Below, piece after piece: positions 32,134 through 41,423 of a stretch of DNA of 64,000 nucleotides. The notes beneath the pieces were generated by a model. The model searched no databases. It saw nothing but the letters and a program-made list of their open reading frames with translations, and was not told the origin of the DNA. The position numbers were made by a program, and so were the translations under genes. Source of the DNA: Ureibacillus thermosphaericus. GTDB lineage: Bacteria; Bacillota; Bacilli; Bacillales_A; Planococcaceae. Every line of letters begins with the position of its first letter. The stretch's first letter is position 1. The stretch is taken from positions 1 to 64,000 of the forward strand of contig NZ_JAAXPW010000016.1 of assembly GCF_012396605.1 (NCBI RefSeq), read 5' to 3'.

Positions 32134-32244
32134 TAAGACTGCTCAAAAAGTTAACATACGTTGTTGATTCTTTCTCGACTTTGCGGAAATCAATTTAAAT
32201 TGCTATCAACAAAGCTTCAGAACCCTTTTTGTACAGTCTTTTTT
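32134..32244. repeat. Long imperfect palindrome between minD and spoIVFA (MITE-like or terminator)
   Basis: Outer arms AAGACTGctCAAAAAG and CTTTTTGtaCAGTCTT (about 15 bp each, two mismatches) bracket about 80 bp. Those contain a second inverted pair, TTGTTGAT/ATCAACAA, and a TTTAAATT centre. On the minus strand it is followed by ATT-rich sequence and could end the minCD transcript, but it is much longer than a simple terminator. Confidence 0.6.
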
Positions 32245-32254
32245 CTCCTCTGTA

Positions 32255-33052
32255 TTATTTTGAAAAGATTGAAATTAATTTTCTAAATACTCCTTTATGC
32301 TGTTCTTCAAGCGTCATCAATGGAACCGATTCTCCTAAAATTCTTCTAGCGATGTTACGATATCCCAATGAAGCTTTATTATTTGGATCCATCACGATTG
32401 GTTCACCTTTATTTGAAGAAGCAATAACGTCCTCACAATCGATTATAATTCCTAATAAATCAATGGATAAATGCGTTGTAATTTCATTGATATCCATTGC
32501 ATCACCTTGGTTCATTAAATCTTTTCGAACTCGGTTAATGATAAGCTTCGGAGGATCAATTTGCTCTTGTTCGAGTAAACCGATAATTCGATCTGCATCA
32601 CGCACTGCCGAAATTTCTGGAGTTGTAACAACAATAGCGCTATCCGCACCAGCTACAGCATTGCGATAACCTTGCTCTATCCCTGCAGGACAATCAATTA
32701 AAACATATTCAAATTCTCGTTTTAATTCTTCAATTAAACTTTTCATTTGCTCAGGTGTCACGGCATTCTTATCAGTTGTTTGGGCAGCTGGCAGTAAAAA
32801 TAATTTATCGTCTACACGTTTGTCTTTTACTAAAGCTTGATGAATTTTGCAACGCCCTTCAACCACATCTACTAAATCGTAGATGATGCGATTGTCTAAA
32901 CCAAGAACAAGGTCTAAATTTCTGAGGCCAATATCCGTATCCACTAAGCATACTTTTTTCCCTTGAAGTGCTAGAGCAGTACCTAGGTTAGCTGTTGTTG
33001 TCGTTTTGCCAACTCCGCCTTTACCTGAAGTTATTACAATAGCTTCCCCCAC
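32255..33052 (-). CDS. minD: Septum site-determining ATPase MinD
   Basis: Membrane-associated ATPase that brings MinC to the poles. Deviant Walker A SGKGGVGKTT at 9-18, DTDIGLRNLD near 39-48, and the C-terminal amphipathic targeting helix GVFRKLISIFSK are visible. The start is a GTG with AGGAGG eight bases upstream, located at the minC stop. In spore formers MinD works through DivIVA/MinJ rather than MinE, and no minE is present here. Confidence 0.97.
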   Translation of the reverse strand: MGEAIVITSGKGGVGKTTTTANLGTALALQGKKVCLVDTDIGLRNLDLVLGLDNRIIYDLVDVVEGRCKIHQALVKDKRVDDKLFLLPAAQTTDKNAVTPEQMKSLIEELKREFEYVLIDCPAGIEQGYRNAVAGADSAIVVTTPEISAVRDADRIIGLLEQEQIDPPKLIINRVRKDLMNQGDAMDINEITTHLSIDLLGIIIDCEDVIASSNKGEPIVMDPNNKASLGYRNIARRILGESVPLMTLEEQHKGVFRKLISIFSK

Positions 33053-33053
33053 A

Positions 33054-33719
33054 TTAGCTACCTCCTTTTGTGTTTAGTAATGGTCGTATATTTCGCACTT
33101 CTTGTAATCGATCATATGAAATATTTCCATTTTTATTTATATATGCAAATAATTGCTCTGCATGTTCTTTTATAATTGGTTTTTCATTCGACATCACTTC
33201 AATCACATCTGCTATGTAAACATGAGTTGGTTCGAACCATGAAGCAGCTACAATGGCCTCACGATTTCCGTCAATCCCTGCATGAGCGATGCCTTTTAAT
33301 TTTCCCAATACGAATATATTACCACCAGCTTCAATTTTTCCATTTGGATTGACATCGCCAACAATAATAATATCACCTGGCGCTTGAATGACTTGTCCTG
33401 AACGAACAATGCCTACATATGTATCACATTGATTTTCTTTAATTTTTGCATTGTTTTCATCCACTGTAATGACATTGCTAAACACTTTCGATACGACCAT
33501 TTTACCAGGTTGCTCAATAATTTTAATTATTTCTTGTTTTTGATGTTCAAGAAGGTAGCGATAGCCTATATCGAGAGAGACATTCACTCTACCATCAATT
33601 CCACCTTCTGATACTTTTTTCTCAAGTTCTTCAACCAGTTCTGCGTAGGCGCACTGATCATCAAGCCGAAGCACTAAACCGTCTTTTGTCCCTTTCATAT
33701 GGACAAGCTGTTTTTTCAT
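33054..33719 (-). CDS. minC: Septum site-determining protein MinC
   Basis: Inhibitor of FtsZ ring assembly away from mid-cell. It has an N-terminal FtsZ-interacting domain (about residues 1-100) and a C-terminal beta-helix domain (about 105-210) with VRSGQVIQAPGDIIIVGDVNPNGKIEAGGNIFVLGKLKGIAHAG. The latter contains the MinD-binding RSGQ segment. From the ATG at 33719 (MKKQLVHMKG) it has 221 aa and AGAGGTG nine bases upstream; the ORF open to 33785 overlaps mreD and is rejected. Confidence 0.95.
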   Translation of the reverse strand: MKKQLVHMKGTKDGLVLRLDDQCAYAELVEELEKKVSEGGIDGRVNVSLDIGYRYLLEHQKQEIIKIIEQPGKMVVSKVFSNVITVDENNAKIKENQCDTYVGIVRSGQVIQAPGDIIIVGDVNPNGKIEAGGNIFVLGKLKGIAHAGIDGNREAIVAASWFEPTHVYIADVIEVMSNEKPIIKEHAEQLFAYINKNGNISYDRLQEVRNIRPLLNTKGGS

Positions 33720-33747
33720 AAGAGTGACACCTCTCGCTTGATTAAAA

Positions 33748-34275
33748 TTAAGATAGTTCGCGAGCTTTTTGCAATACTCGCGCATCTATTAAATATTTAA
33801 ATGCCCAACCAAGCATAATTAAGTAGAGTAAATTAGCTAGAATTGAAGGGATTAATCGAATCAATAAAAACTCTTTAAAAGGCAAAGTGGTAAATTGAAT
33901 AAAATGGAAGAAATAGTATAAAATAAGTTCCATCAATGCAACTAAAACTACTGACAGAATTGTCGTAATACTTAAATGTTGGTGGATATATTTTACAGAC
34001 CAACCAGCTGTATAGCATACCAGTGGGTACAACACAGTGTATAAACCAATGATATCAATGTAAAACACATCGTACAAGAGTCCAAAAAACAAACCGTACG
34101 TTACCGCACGTTTGCGACTGTAATAAATAGAAATAAAAATTAAATAAAGTATAAGAAAACGAGGAACTAAATAAATTATCTCCCCGTTCCATTCAATCGG
34201 TGAGAACAATGCGAATTCAGGTTCTAATAAAAATAATACAATTGCAATAAAGGGAATCGTTAAGCGGATCCACAT
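33748..34275 (-). CDS. mreD: Rod shape-determining protein MreD
   Basis: Integral membrane part of the elongasome, 175 aa with five or six hydrophobic segments and few charged residues. Family resemblance is modest, as usual for MreD, but the position directly after mreC is diagnostic; its ATG shares one base with the mreC stop (TAATG). It is followed by minC after about 30 bp, giving the usual mreBCD-minCD cluster. Confidence 0.92.
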   Translation of the reverse strand: MWIRLTIPFIAIVLFLLEPEFALFSPIEWNGEIIYLVPRFLILYLIFISIYYSRKRAVTYGLFFGLLYDVFYIDIIGLYTVLYPLVCYTAGWSVKYIHQHLSITTILSVVLVALMELILYYFFHFIQFTTLPFKEFLLIRLIPSILANLLYLIMLGWAFKYLIDARVLQKARELS

Positions 34276-35189
34276 TATTCTTCACCCTCACCCGGTATGC
34301 CCGTATTATTTGTTAAGTCTGCATTTGTTCCATCACCATCAGAACCGTCGATGACCGTTGCACTACGCTTTGCAATAATGACTTCTTCTAACATTGAAAA
34401 ATCAGCAGATGGACGTATATATGCCATTTTCGTTAAACCAAAGTCTTCCGTTGTCACTTCTGTAATTTCTCCAATGAGTATTCCTTTTGGGAAAATACCT
34501 CCTAAACCTGAAGTAACAACTTTTTCACCTACACTAATTTCTATACTGGAATCAATTCTTTTTAATATTAATTCATTACGCTCTTCGTCATATCCTTCAA
34601 TTAAGCCAAAAGCGACCACTTTTTCACCTTGAACCATTGCTGAAACTCGGAAATTTGGATTGTTTGTATACAATAATTCCACTTCAGAAGTAAAAGGAGT
34701 AACTAAGCTTATTTTACCAATTAATCCTTTAGTCGTCATAACCGCCATGTTTTGCTTTACACCATGGGAAGAGCCTTTATTGATAATAATTTTTTCTTCC
34801 CACTGATCAGGATTTCTTGCAATGACTGTTGCACGAAGCGGATCGTAATCTCGTAAGCTATCTTTTTTTTCCAATAGTTCCCGCAATTGTTCGTTTTCCG
34901 ACTTTAAAGTATTTACTTCTGCCTGTAAAACTGCAAAATCTTCCAACCTCATTTTCAAGCGCTGGTTTTCTTCATAAGTATTTAATAATGATTGAATATT
35001 ATAAAAGATACCTGTTATGTAATTAGCTGGCTTAGCAACAACACTTTGTGCTAAGCCAACTGAATCTTTAATGAATTGTTCGGGGAGAGTCGCATTTTGA
35101 CGATCGCGTAATGAAAAGCTGATCAATGCCACAAGTAAAATCATACCAACTAAAAGTATAATGAGTTTTTTGTTCGAAAAATGTGGCAT
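34275..35189 (-). CDS. mreC: Cell shape-determining protein MreC
   Basis: Bitopic membrane protein of 304 aa that links MreB to the peptidoglycan machinery. An N-terminal membrane helix (KLIILLVGMILLVALISFSL, about 7-26) is followed by a coiled coil (about 65-112, with LRMRLEDFAVLQAEVNTLKSENEQLRELL-type heptads) and the beta-rich MreC domain with IIINKGSSHGV and VVTSGLGGIFPKGILIG. GGGGG lies seven bases before the ATG. The C-terminal tail is Gly/Asp/Asn-rich. Confidence 0.95.
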   Translation of the reverse strand: MPHFSNKKLIILLVGMILLVALISFSLRDRQNATLPEQFIKDSVGLAQSVVAKPANYITGIFYNIQSLLNTYEENQRLKMRLEDFAVLQAEVNTLKSENEQLRELLEKKDSLRDYDPLRATVIARNPDQWEEKIIINKGSSHGVKQNMAVMTTKGLIGKISLVTPFTSEVELLYTNNPNFRVSAMVQGEKVVAFGLIEGYDEERNELILKRIDSSIEISVGEKVVTSGLGGIFPKGILIGEITEVTTEDFGLTKMAYIRPSADFSMLEEVIIAKRSATVIDGSDGDGTNADLTNNTGIPGEGEE

Positions 35190-35201
35190 TGCTATCCCCC
35201 C

Positions 35202-36221
35202 TTATTTTTTCAACTGCTGAGATCGAATTAAATCAATATGTTCTAACGCTTTTCCTGTACCTAACGCAACACAATCTAACGGATTTTCAGCAATAAATAC
35301 AGGCATTTTTGTCTCGTCACTTATTACTTTATCAAGATTTTTTAAGAGCGCTCCACCACCTGTAAGAACGATTCCTCGTTCCATGACGTCTGCAGAAAGT
35401 TCTGGTGGGGTTTTTTCTAATGTTTTCTTCACGCCATCAATTATAGCTGCAATGGCTTCTTTTAATGATTCAGAAATTTCACTAGCTGAAATTTCAATTG
35501 TTTTCGGTAACCCTGTCAATAAATCTCGGCCACGAATTTCCATCTTTTCATCCATTTCATCAACACGTGCTGTACCGATTTCCATCTTAATCTGTTCCGC
35601 TGTTCTTTCTCCAATCGTTAAGTTATATGTTTTACGGATATAGCTTATGATTGCTTGATCCATTGCATCCCCAGCAATTCGAACAGATTCGCTTGTCACG
35701 ATGCCACCTAAGGAAATAACGGCAACCTCCGTTGTTCCTCCTCCTATATCAACTACCATAGAACCAGTTGGATCCCAAACTGGAAGTTCTGCTCCGATGG
35801 CAGCTGCAAATGGCTCTTCAATTGTAAAGGCTTCTTTTGCTCCTGCTTGGCGAGCTGCATCAATAACTGCTCGCTGTTCAACAGAAGTAATACCATATGG
35901 TACACAAATCATCACATTTGGCTTTTTCCAATTTGAGCCAGAATTTTTCAACGCCTGCTTTAAATAATATTGAATCATCGCAGTCGTAATATCGAAATCT
36001 GCAATAACACCATCTTTCATTGGTCGAATAGCTACTATGGAGCCAGGTGTACGACCAATCATATTTTTCGCATCATTTCCGACTGCAACTATATCACCTG
36101 TTTTTGTATTTTTCGCCACAACAGATGGTTCACGTAACACAATTCCTTTTCCTTTAACAAAAACTAAAGTATTCGCTGTACCAAGGTCTATACCTACATC
36201 TTTTTGTCCTAATCCAAACAA
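35202..36221 (-). CDS. mreB: Rod shape-determining actin homologue MreB
   Basis: Bacterial actin that guides lateral wall synthesis, 339 aa. ATP-binding landmarks are [10 protein letters not shown] (about 11-20), [13 protein letters not shown] (about 163-175) and [11 protein letters not shown] near 288. The start is a TTG ([10 protein letters not shown]) preceded by GGAAG. It leads the mreBCD-minCD cluster. Upstream, the minus strand has a TATAAT element but I could not pair it with a convincing -35. Confidence 0.96.
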   Translation of the reverse strand: MFGLGQKDVGIDLGTANTLVFVKGKGIVLREPSVVAKNTKTGDIVAVGNDAKNMIGRTPGSIVAIRPMKDGVIADFDITTAMIQYYLKQALKNSGSNWKKPNVMICVPYGITSVEQRAVIDAARQAGAKEAFTIEEPFAAAIGAELPVWDPTGSMVVDIGGGTTEVAVISLGGIVTSESVRIAGDAMDQAIISYIRKTYNLTIGERTAEQIKMEIGTARVDEMDEKMEIRGRDLLTGLPKTIEISASEISESLKEAIAAIIDGVKKTLEKTPPELSADVMERGIVLTGGGALLKNLDKVISDETKMPVFIAENPLDCVALGTGKALEHIDLIRSQQLKK

Positions 36222-36572
36222 GTTTTGTACTTCCTTTCTATTTACGCCTTTCTTTCTCTAAGACTGTCCAAAATCATAAGTTTTATTATAGCGGATAATG
36301 TCGAAAAATTATAGTGTTACAAATAGTTTTTACCCGCTTTTCATGCAACACATATAATTTTCGCATTTATCATTGTATTGTGAAATAGTGATTGAAACAA
36401 TGAAAAAAACATTATTTGAAATTACAATCTCATTACAAATCCACCTTTTATTAGACGAACTTTACGAAAACAGGTTCGTTGAAATGAAATCGTCACGAAA
36501 AAAGCCGAAAATCCAAAAAAATGGGGGACTTTCGACTTTTTTGGAATCAACCTGTCATATTTGACTTATGAA
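36222..36572. other. Intergenic gap between radC and mreB
   Basis: About 350 bp holding the radC terminator (36498-36543) and the AT-rich upstream region of mreB. A short plus-strand open frame crosses the terminator and has no credible start or homology. Nothing else seen. Confidence 0.6.
36498..36543 (-). terminator. Terminator behind radC
   Basis: Long stem AAAGTCGAAAGTCC paired with GGATTTTCGGCTTT, followed by Ts on the minus strand, about 30 bases past the radC stop. Confidence 0.85.
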
Positions 36573-37271
36573 TTAAATATAACCTTGCTCTTTTAAACTA
36601 ACGTATTGATGATCACCAATAATGACATGATCAATTAGTTCTATTCCAATTATAAATCCCGCTTCCTGAAGCCTTTTTGTCACTTCAATATCTTCGGGAC
36701 TTGGTGTTGCATTCCCACTCGGATGGTTGTGGGCACAAATAATTGAAGCAGCTGAACGTTTCACAGCTTCTTTAAATATTTCACGTGGATGGACGATGGA
36801 CGAATTCAAGCTTCCAATGAAAATCGTTTGCTTATGAATCACCTGATTTTTCACATTTAAATACAATGCTACAAAATGCTCTTGTTGTAAAGAACCTATT
36901 TCAGGCATCAAAAAAGATGCGGCATCTTTTGGTGAGCGAATCGTAAAGCGTGAATCCATTTGCTTTTGAGATAGTCTTCTACCTAGCTCAATTGCTGCCA
37001 ATAATTGCACCGCTTTCGCTTGACCAATTCCTTTTATTGATACAATTTCTTCCAACGTAGCATGTTTTAATTCATGTAATTTTTCAAAATAATTGAGCAC
37101 ACGATTTGCCAATGATAAGACCGACTCTTGCTTCGTTCCCGTTCTCAATAAGATAGCAATCAGTTCTTGGTTTGATAAGCTCTGCGGCCCCTGTTTTATT
37201 AGCCTTTCCCTCGGACGATCATCGATATGTAAATCGCGTATCATCAAATCAGGAAAAGTGCCGATGGACAT
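36573..37271 (-). CDS. radC: RadC-family JAB/MPN domain protein
   Basis: Protein of 232 aa with an N-terminal helix-hairpin-helix-like part (SNQELIAILLRTGT...IVSIKGIGQAKAVQLLAAIELG, about residues 30-95) and a C-terminal JAB1/MPN domain. The JAMM motif EH..., SAASIICAHNHPSGNATPSPEDIE carries HNHPSG and the acidic partner. Historically linked to DNA repair, but the true role is uncertain. It lies between maf and mreB as in most Bacillales. GGGGG lies eleven bases before the ATG, a little far. Confidence 0.93.
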   Translation of the reverse strand: MSIGTFPDLMIRDLHIDDRPRERLIKQGPQSLSNQELIAILLRTGTKQESVLSLANRVLNYFEKLHELKHATLEEIVSIKGIGQAKAVQLLAAIELGRRLSQKQMDSRFTIRSPKDAASFLMPEIGSLQQEHFVALYLNVKNQVIHKQTIFIGSLNSSIVHPREIFKEAVKRSAASIICAHNHPSGNATPSPEDIEVTKRLQEAGFIIGIELIDHVIIGDHQYVSLKEQGYI

Positions 37272-37286
37272 CTCATCACATACCCC

Positions 37287-37874
37287 CTATAGTTCGATAA
37301 TTTTTAATTCCATCATTTTTTCAAATAGGGATGCAATCGGAAGTCCAACAACCGTATTATAATCACCTTCTATTCGGTCGATAAATAATGCACCAGCTGT
37401 TTGAATCCCATAACCACCAGCTTTATCGAAAGGGTCATTTGTTTGAACATACATTTCAATCATCGGTTTCGGCAGGTTTTTAAAATATACGTCGGTTACT
37501 TCTACAAAGGATTCCGCTTGCCGATCTTTTGTTATGATAGCCACAGCAGTCATCACTTGATGGCGATTCGATGAGAGTTTTTCTAAATGGCGAATCGCTT
37601 CTTCCTTTGTTTTTGGCTTGTGAAGAAGCTCGTCATTGAACACAACGATAGTATCTGCACCAATAATTGTTTTTCCAGGGCAATGACTTGCAACATCTTG
37701 CGTTTTTAATAGTGCCACTTTTTGAACATAATCTTTGAAGTCCCTCGCTTGCACTGAAGTCTCTTCCACGCTGCTCGCCATTATTTCAAAAGGGACTCCT
37801 AGCTTTGCAAATAATTCTTTTCTTCTTGGTGAGGCTGACGCTAAAACGAGTTGATGACTTGTTCTAAATTTCAT
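37287..37874 (-). CDS. maf: Maf nucleotide pyrophosphatase / septum inhibitor
   Basis: Hydrolyses dTTP, UTP and modified nucleotides; overexpression in B. subtilis blocks septation. The signature LASASPRRKELFAKLGVPFE lies at about residues 11-30, IIGADTIVVFND near 67-78 and DKAGGYGIQTAGALFIDRIEGDYNTVVGLP near 148-178. I take the second ATG (37874), seven bases after AGGAGG; the ATG at 37880 touches the ribosome binding site. Confidence 0.94.
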   Translation of the reverse strand: MKFRTSHQLVLASASPRRKELFAKLGVPFEIMASSVEETSVQARDFKDYVQKVALLKTQDVASHCPGKTIIGADTIVVFNDELLHKPKTKEEAIRHLEKLSSNRHQVMTAVAIITKDRQAESFVEVTDVYFKNLPKPMIEMYVQTNDPFDKAGGYGIQTAGALFIDRIEGDYNTVVGLPIASLFEKMMELKIIEL

Positions 37875-37969
37875 TTCCATTCCTCCTATACATAATATAG
37901 CCTAGGAATGGGATTTTGAAAAATTCATCGTACTTTAGGAAATAACAAATTTGACTGCAGTTTGTATCT

Positions 37970-38611
37970 TTAAAATTTAATTTTCAAACAGTCATTTTCT
38001 GTAAAATAGTGGGCTAACAGATGCATTCGAATAATTGATAAATCACTTGATATACTTGATAATGCGAAGGATATTGTTTGCCAATCGGGAGGAAAATCTT
38101 CTTTATTTTCGACACCTTCAAAATTAAATTTTGCAGGATCATTACTTTTCAGTAAAGAAGGAAGATTTTTTAAAGCTGGTTCAGAACAACCTGCAGCGGA
38201 TAATGTAAAAGGCTTGGCAAAGGAAGGAGGATCATCAGATTTCACGACCCCTTCTTTCGTAGTCGAAACACTGGACCAAACATAATAATTCCCATCAATT
38301 TCAACGACAGCGCTTGTGTTTAAACTAGCATAGCCATATACAAAATCTGTTGCAGCTTCAAAACTTGAAAAAACTCCATGCTGATTGGCATAAAATTGCT
38401 CACTGTAGCCATCCTTCACATCTTCTTCATTCTCTTCTGTTTGTTGCGAGCTAACGGGAATTAATTCATTTTGATGTTTCTGCTCGGTATAAGTTGAATT
38501 CATGGAATTTAGTATAAGAATGAATAATAGAACACCTACAATCCCTGTAATAGAACCTAATAGAGCAGCCCTTACGATTTCTCGTCGCCCAATGATATGT
38601 GGAAATTTCAT
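37970..38611 (-). CDS. SpoIIB-like membrane protein with SPOR-like segment
   Basis: 213 aa with a basic N terminus, one membrane helix (AALLGSITGIVGVLLFILIL, about residues 15-34) and an outer domain. The stretch QHGVFSSFEAATDFVYGYASLNTSAVVEIDGNYYVW resembles a SPOR-type peptidoglycan-binding repeat. In B. subtilis spoIIB, an SPOR-containing protein that helps localise the engulfment machinery, lies exactly here next to maf. Sequence likeness alone is weak, so the call leans on synteny. It is shorter than B. subtilis SpoIIB. AAGGGTG precedes the ATG. comC, expected between spoIIB and folC, is missing. Confidence 0.6.
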   Translation of the reverse strand: MKFPHIIGRREIVRAALLGSITGIVGVLLFILILNSMNSTYTEQKHQNELIPVSSQQTEENEEDVKDGYSEQFYANQHGVFSSFEAATDFVYGYASLNTSAVVEIDGNYYVWSSVSTTKEGVVKSDDPPSFAKPFTLSAAGCSEPALKNLPSLLKSNDPAKFNFEGVENKEDFPPDWQTISFALSSISSDLSIIRMHLLAHYFTENDCLKIKF

Positions 38612-38799
38612 CGAATCACCCTTTTCAATTCAACAATCACCATTTCAAATCTGTAGTCGAACAATGTCTATATTATTTCATATGTTTATTTTTAATTGAA
38701 AATGATAATGGAACAAATCTAAAAGATAATTATTTGTAAGAAACCATTAGAAAAGGGTTTATCAATATAATAGGATTTCTAGGGTCTTGAGACATTAAA

Positions 38800-40050
38800 T
38801 CATATTCTTAATTGATTGCGTATTTCTGCTAATAAATAAAGGGAACCGGTCACGAATGTAATCCCTTCAAAATTTACACTTGATTGAATAAATGGGATAC
38901 AGTCTTTCAATATTACTTTTTTCTTCGCCTTTGAAAGATGTAGTAAATCTTTAGCTTTCGCAGCTCGAGTATTTTGAAAATCGACAAAATAAAATTCATC
39001 GCTAATTGTTTCTAAGGAGCGCAACACTTTCTCAATATCTTTATCTGCAACCATTCCTAGAACGAAACGAATCCTTTTATTTGGTAACTGTTGTTTAATC
39101 GTTTCGATAAGTTTCTCAATGCTAGCTGGATTATGGGCTCCATCAAAATAGACATTCGGAAACACTTGTTCAAAACGAGAAGGTAAACTTGTGCAACCCA
39201 CTGATTGTCGAACCAAATCGATCTGAACTTCAATTTGTAAGATTTTCGCCATCTCTATAAAAGCAGTAATTGCAAGTGCCATATTTTCTCCTTGGTGGGC
39301 ACCTAGCAACTTTCTCTTGAGTTTTTCAATTATTATTTTTTCCTTGAAATTTATATACTTTTCCCCTTGTTCATCTGCCTCAACAGTAAACGTCTCGTCA
39401 TAAGCATACAAAGGTGATTGTTGAATATGGGCTTTTTGTTTCACAACAGTTAAAGCTTCTTCTGGTAATTTCCCAATCACCACAGGTTTCCCATATTTCA
39501 CAATTCCTGCTTTATGCTGTGCAATTTGCTTAATCGTATGACCTAGAATTTGAGTATGCTCTAGGGCGATGCTAGTGATAATTGAAACTAATGGATTGAC
39601 TACATTTGTGCTGTCTTCTAATCCGCCTAAGCCCGTTTCAAGAAGCACTAAATCTACTTGCTCATTAGCAAAATGAAGAAACGCTGCACATGTAAGGAGC
39701 TCAAAATCTGTTAATAATCCGCTGATTCCTGCGTGATTCATTTGTTGAAAAACAACGTCCATTTGCTTTTGTGTAATCGGTTTGCCGTTTATTTGAATTT
39801 GATCGTGTACATCCACCACACATGGTGACATAAATTTTCCAACGGATAGTCCATGATTTAGCGCCATTTGTTCTAAAAAGGCGATGGTTGAACCTTTTCC
39901 ATTCGTACCTGCAACATGTACTACTTGAAGCTTTTCTTGTGGATTATGAAGCAATGTCAACGCTCTTTTTATCGACTCTAATCCCGGTTTTATCATACTG
40001 TCACTATGAACATTCCATCTTTCTTTATATTGTTCAAAATTGAGAATCAT
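38800..40050 (-). CDS. FolC-type folylpolyglutamate synthase, second copy
   Basis: Mur-ligase-family enzyme with the P-loop VAGTNGKGSTIAF (about residues 45-57), SPCVVDVHDQIQINGKPI and the later FDGAHNPASIEKL motif of the glutamate-ligase domain. It is 416 aa and starts 17 bases inside the preceding folC (ATG at 40050, AAGGAAG upstream). It is clearly paralogous to its neighbour but diverged: SPCVVDVHDQI replaces the neighbour's SPHLERVNERI, and the mid-region substrate loops differ. Whether it retains dihydrofolate synthase, polyglutamylation or a different ligase activity is open. Confidence 0.85.
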   Translation of the reverse strand: MILNFEQYKERWNVHSDSMIKPGLESIKRALTLLHNPQEKLQVVHVAGTNGKGSTIAFLEQMALNHGLSVGKFMSPCVVDVHDQIQINGKPITQKQMDVVFQQMNHAGISGLLTDFELLTCAAFLHFANEQVDLVLLETGLGGLEDSTNVVNPLVSIITSIALEHTQILGHTIKQIAQHKAGIVKYGKPVVIGKLPEEALTVVKQKAHIQQSPLYAYDETFTVEADEQGEKYINFKEKIIIEKLKRKLLGAHQGENMALAITAFIEMAKILQIEVQIDLVRQSVGCTSLPSRFEQVFPNVYFDGAHNPASIEKLIETIKQQLPNKRIRFVLGMVADKDIEKVLRSLETISDEFYFVDFQNTRAAKAKDLLHLSKAKKKVILKDCIPFIQSSVNFEGITFVTGSLYLLAEIRNQLRI

Positions 40051-41338
40051 ACGCTTCTTCCTTCATCTTTAAATATTTCCGAACTTCCGCAATGAATAAA
40101 ATAGAACCTGTTATGATGAGTAATTCATCTTTCTCCAGATTCTTCAACTGCTGTTCTATAAGCATCTTCCAGTTTTCATTTACAACCTTAAAAGGATGCC
40201 CTGAACAACTTGCCAAATTCTTTGCTTTCGCAGCGCGCGGTATAGGTATCTCTGTGAAATAAATCGCTTCTGCAACTTTGTCTAACATGGAAATGCTCTC
40301 TTTATAATCTTTATCGTTCATCACAGAATAAATAAACTTATACTTATAGTCTGGATATTGATTTATAAGAGTATCAATGAGCGCCCTAGTTCCTTCCGGA
40401 TTATGAGAGCCATCTAATATAACTTGTTTACCAAACCGTTCGAAGCGCCCAGGCCAAAACGCTTTTTCTAATGCTGATTGAATGTGATGATCTGTAATCT
40501 TAGAAAAACCGATACTTCTTAGTATAGTTATTGCAGTTAATGCACAACTGGCATTTACGATTTGATGGGCACCCATCATCTTTAATGATATATCTAACTT
40601 CACATTGCCTAAATGGTACGTAAAATGCTGATTTGATGTATTCAGCGTAATATTCGACACGAAAAAGTCTTCCCCATAAACAAATATAGGAGCTAGTTTT
40701 TGTTCTGCTTCGTGACGAATAATATTCATTGCTTCTTCATCCTGAACGGCGGTAACCACAGGTATATTTTTTTTAATAATCCCCGCTTTTTGATAGGCAA
40801 TTTCTGTTAAAGTATCCCCAAGTATTTCAGTATGATCTAGAGATACTGTTGTAATAATAGAACATAATGGTGTGATGATATTTGTACAATCGAAACGGCC
40901 ACCTATTCCAGCTTCAATAAGTGCAATATCAACTTCTTCTTCTGCAAAATACATAAACGCGATAAGTGTCATTAGTTCAAAAAAGCTAGGATAATGCTCT
41001 CCCAGTTCATCAATAATTTTAAATAGCTGATTCGCAAGGGATAAAAATCGTTCATCTGTAATATCTATACCATTAATGGTGATTCGTTCATTCACCCGTT
41101 CTAAATGCGGTGATGTAAAGGTTCCTACTTTATATTGAGCATGTTGTAAAATTTCCTTTAAATAATTTAAAGTAGAACCTTTCCCATTCGAACCAGCAAT
41201 ATGTATGAACGTGACTTTTTCATGGGGATTGTTAATAAGTGGCAAAATTTTGTTCATTGCCTGAAAAGGTTCCCCTTTATGCTTTTCAGCCTTTAAACCA
41301 AACATAAAATTCGTACATTCTTCCATTGATGTAAACAA
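40034..41338 (-). CDS. folC: Folylpolyglutamate synthase / dihydrofolate synthase
   Basis: Adds glutamate to dihydropteroate and to folates. The P-loop IAGSNGKGSTLNYL lies near residues 48-61, TFTSPHLERVNERITING near 75-92, GIGGRFDCTNI near 150 and LDGSHNPEGTRALI near 305. I propose the TTG at 41338 (MFTSMEEC), nine bases behind a perfect AGGAGG. It matches the family N terminus MFT, while the ORF open to 41395 contains the ribosome binding site. It precedes, and overlaps by 17 bp, a second folC-like gene. Position between valS and the SpoIIB-like gene is conserved. Confidence 0.93.
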   Translation of the reverse strand: MFTSMEECTNFMFGLKAEKHKGEPFQAMNKILPLINNPHEKVTFIHIAGSNGKGSTLNYLKEILQHAQYKVGTFTSPHLERVNERITINGIDITDERFLSLANQLFKIIDELGEHYPSFFELMTLIAFMYFAEEEVDIALIEAGIGGRFDCTNIITPLCSIITTVSLDHTEILGDTLTEIAYQKAGIIKKNIPVVTAVQDEEAMNIIRHEAEQKLAPIFVYGEDFFVSNITLNTSNQHFTYHLGNVKLDISLKMMGAHQIVNASCALTAITILRSIGFSKITDHHIQSALEKAFWPGRFERFGKQVILDGSHNPEGTRALIDTLINQYPDYKYKFIYSVMNDKDYKESISMLDKVAEAIYFTEIPIPRAAKAKNLASCSGHPFKVVNENWKMLIEQQLKNLEKDELLIITGSILFIAEVRKYLKMKEEAYDSQF

Positions 41339-41423
41339 ATAACCCCGCCTCCTAACCATCATAATTTTACTCCAAAAGGAATGGCGTATCATCAAAGAAA
41401 TGATTTTTGATAATAAATAAACT

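Noticed and set aside
36373-36564. 63-codon plus-strand frame upstream of mreB
   Set aside because: It crosses the radC terminator, and the ATG lacks a ribosome binding site.
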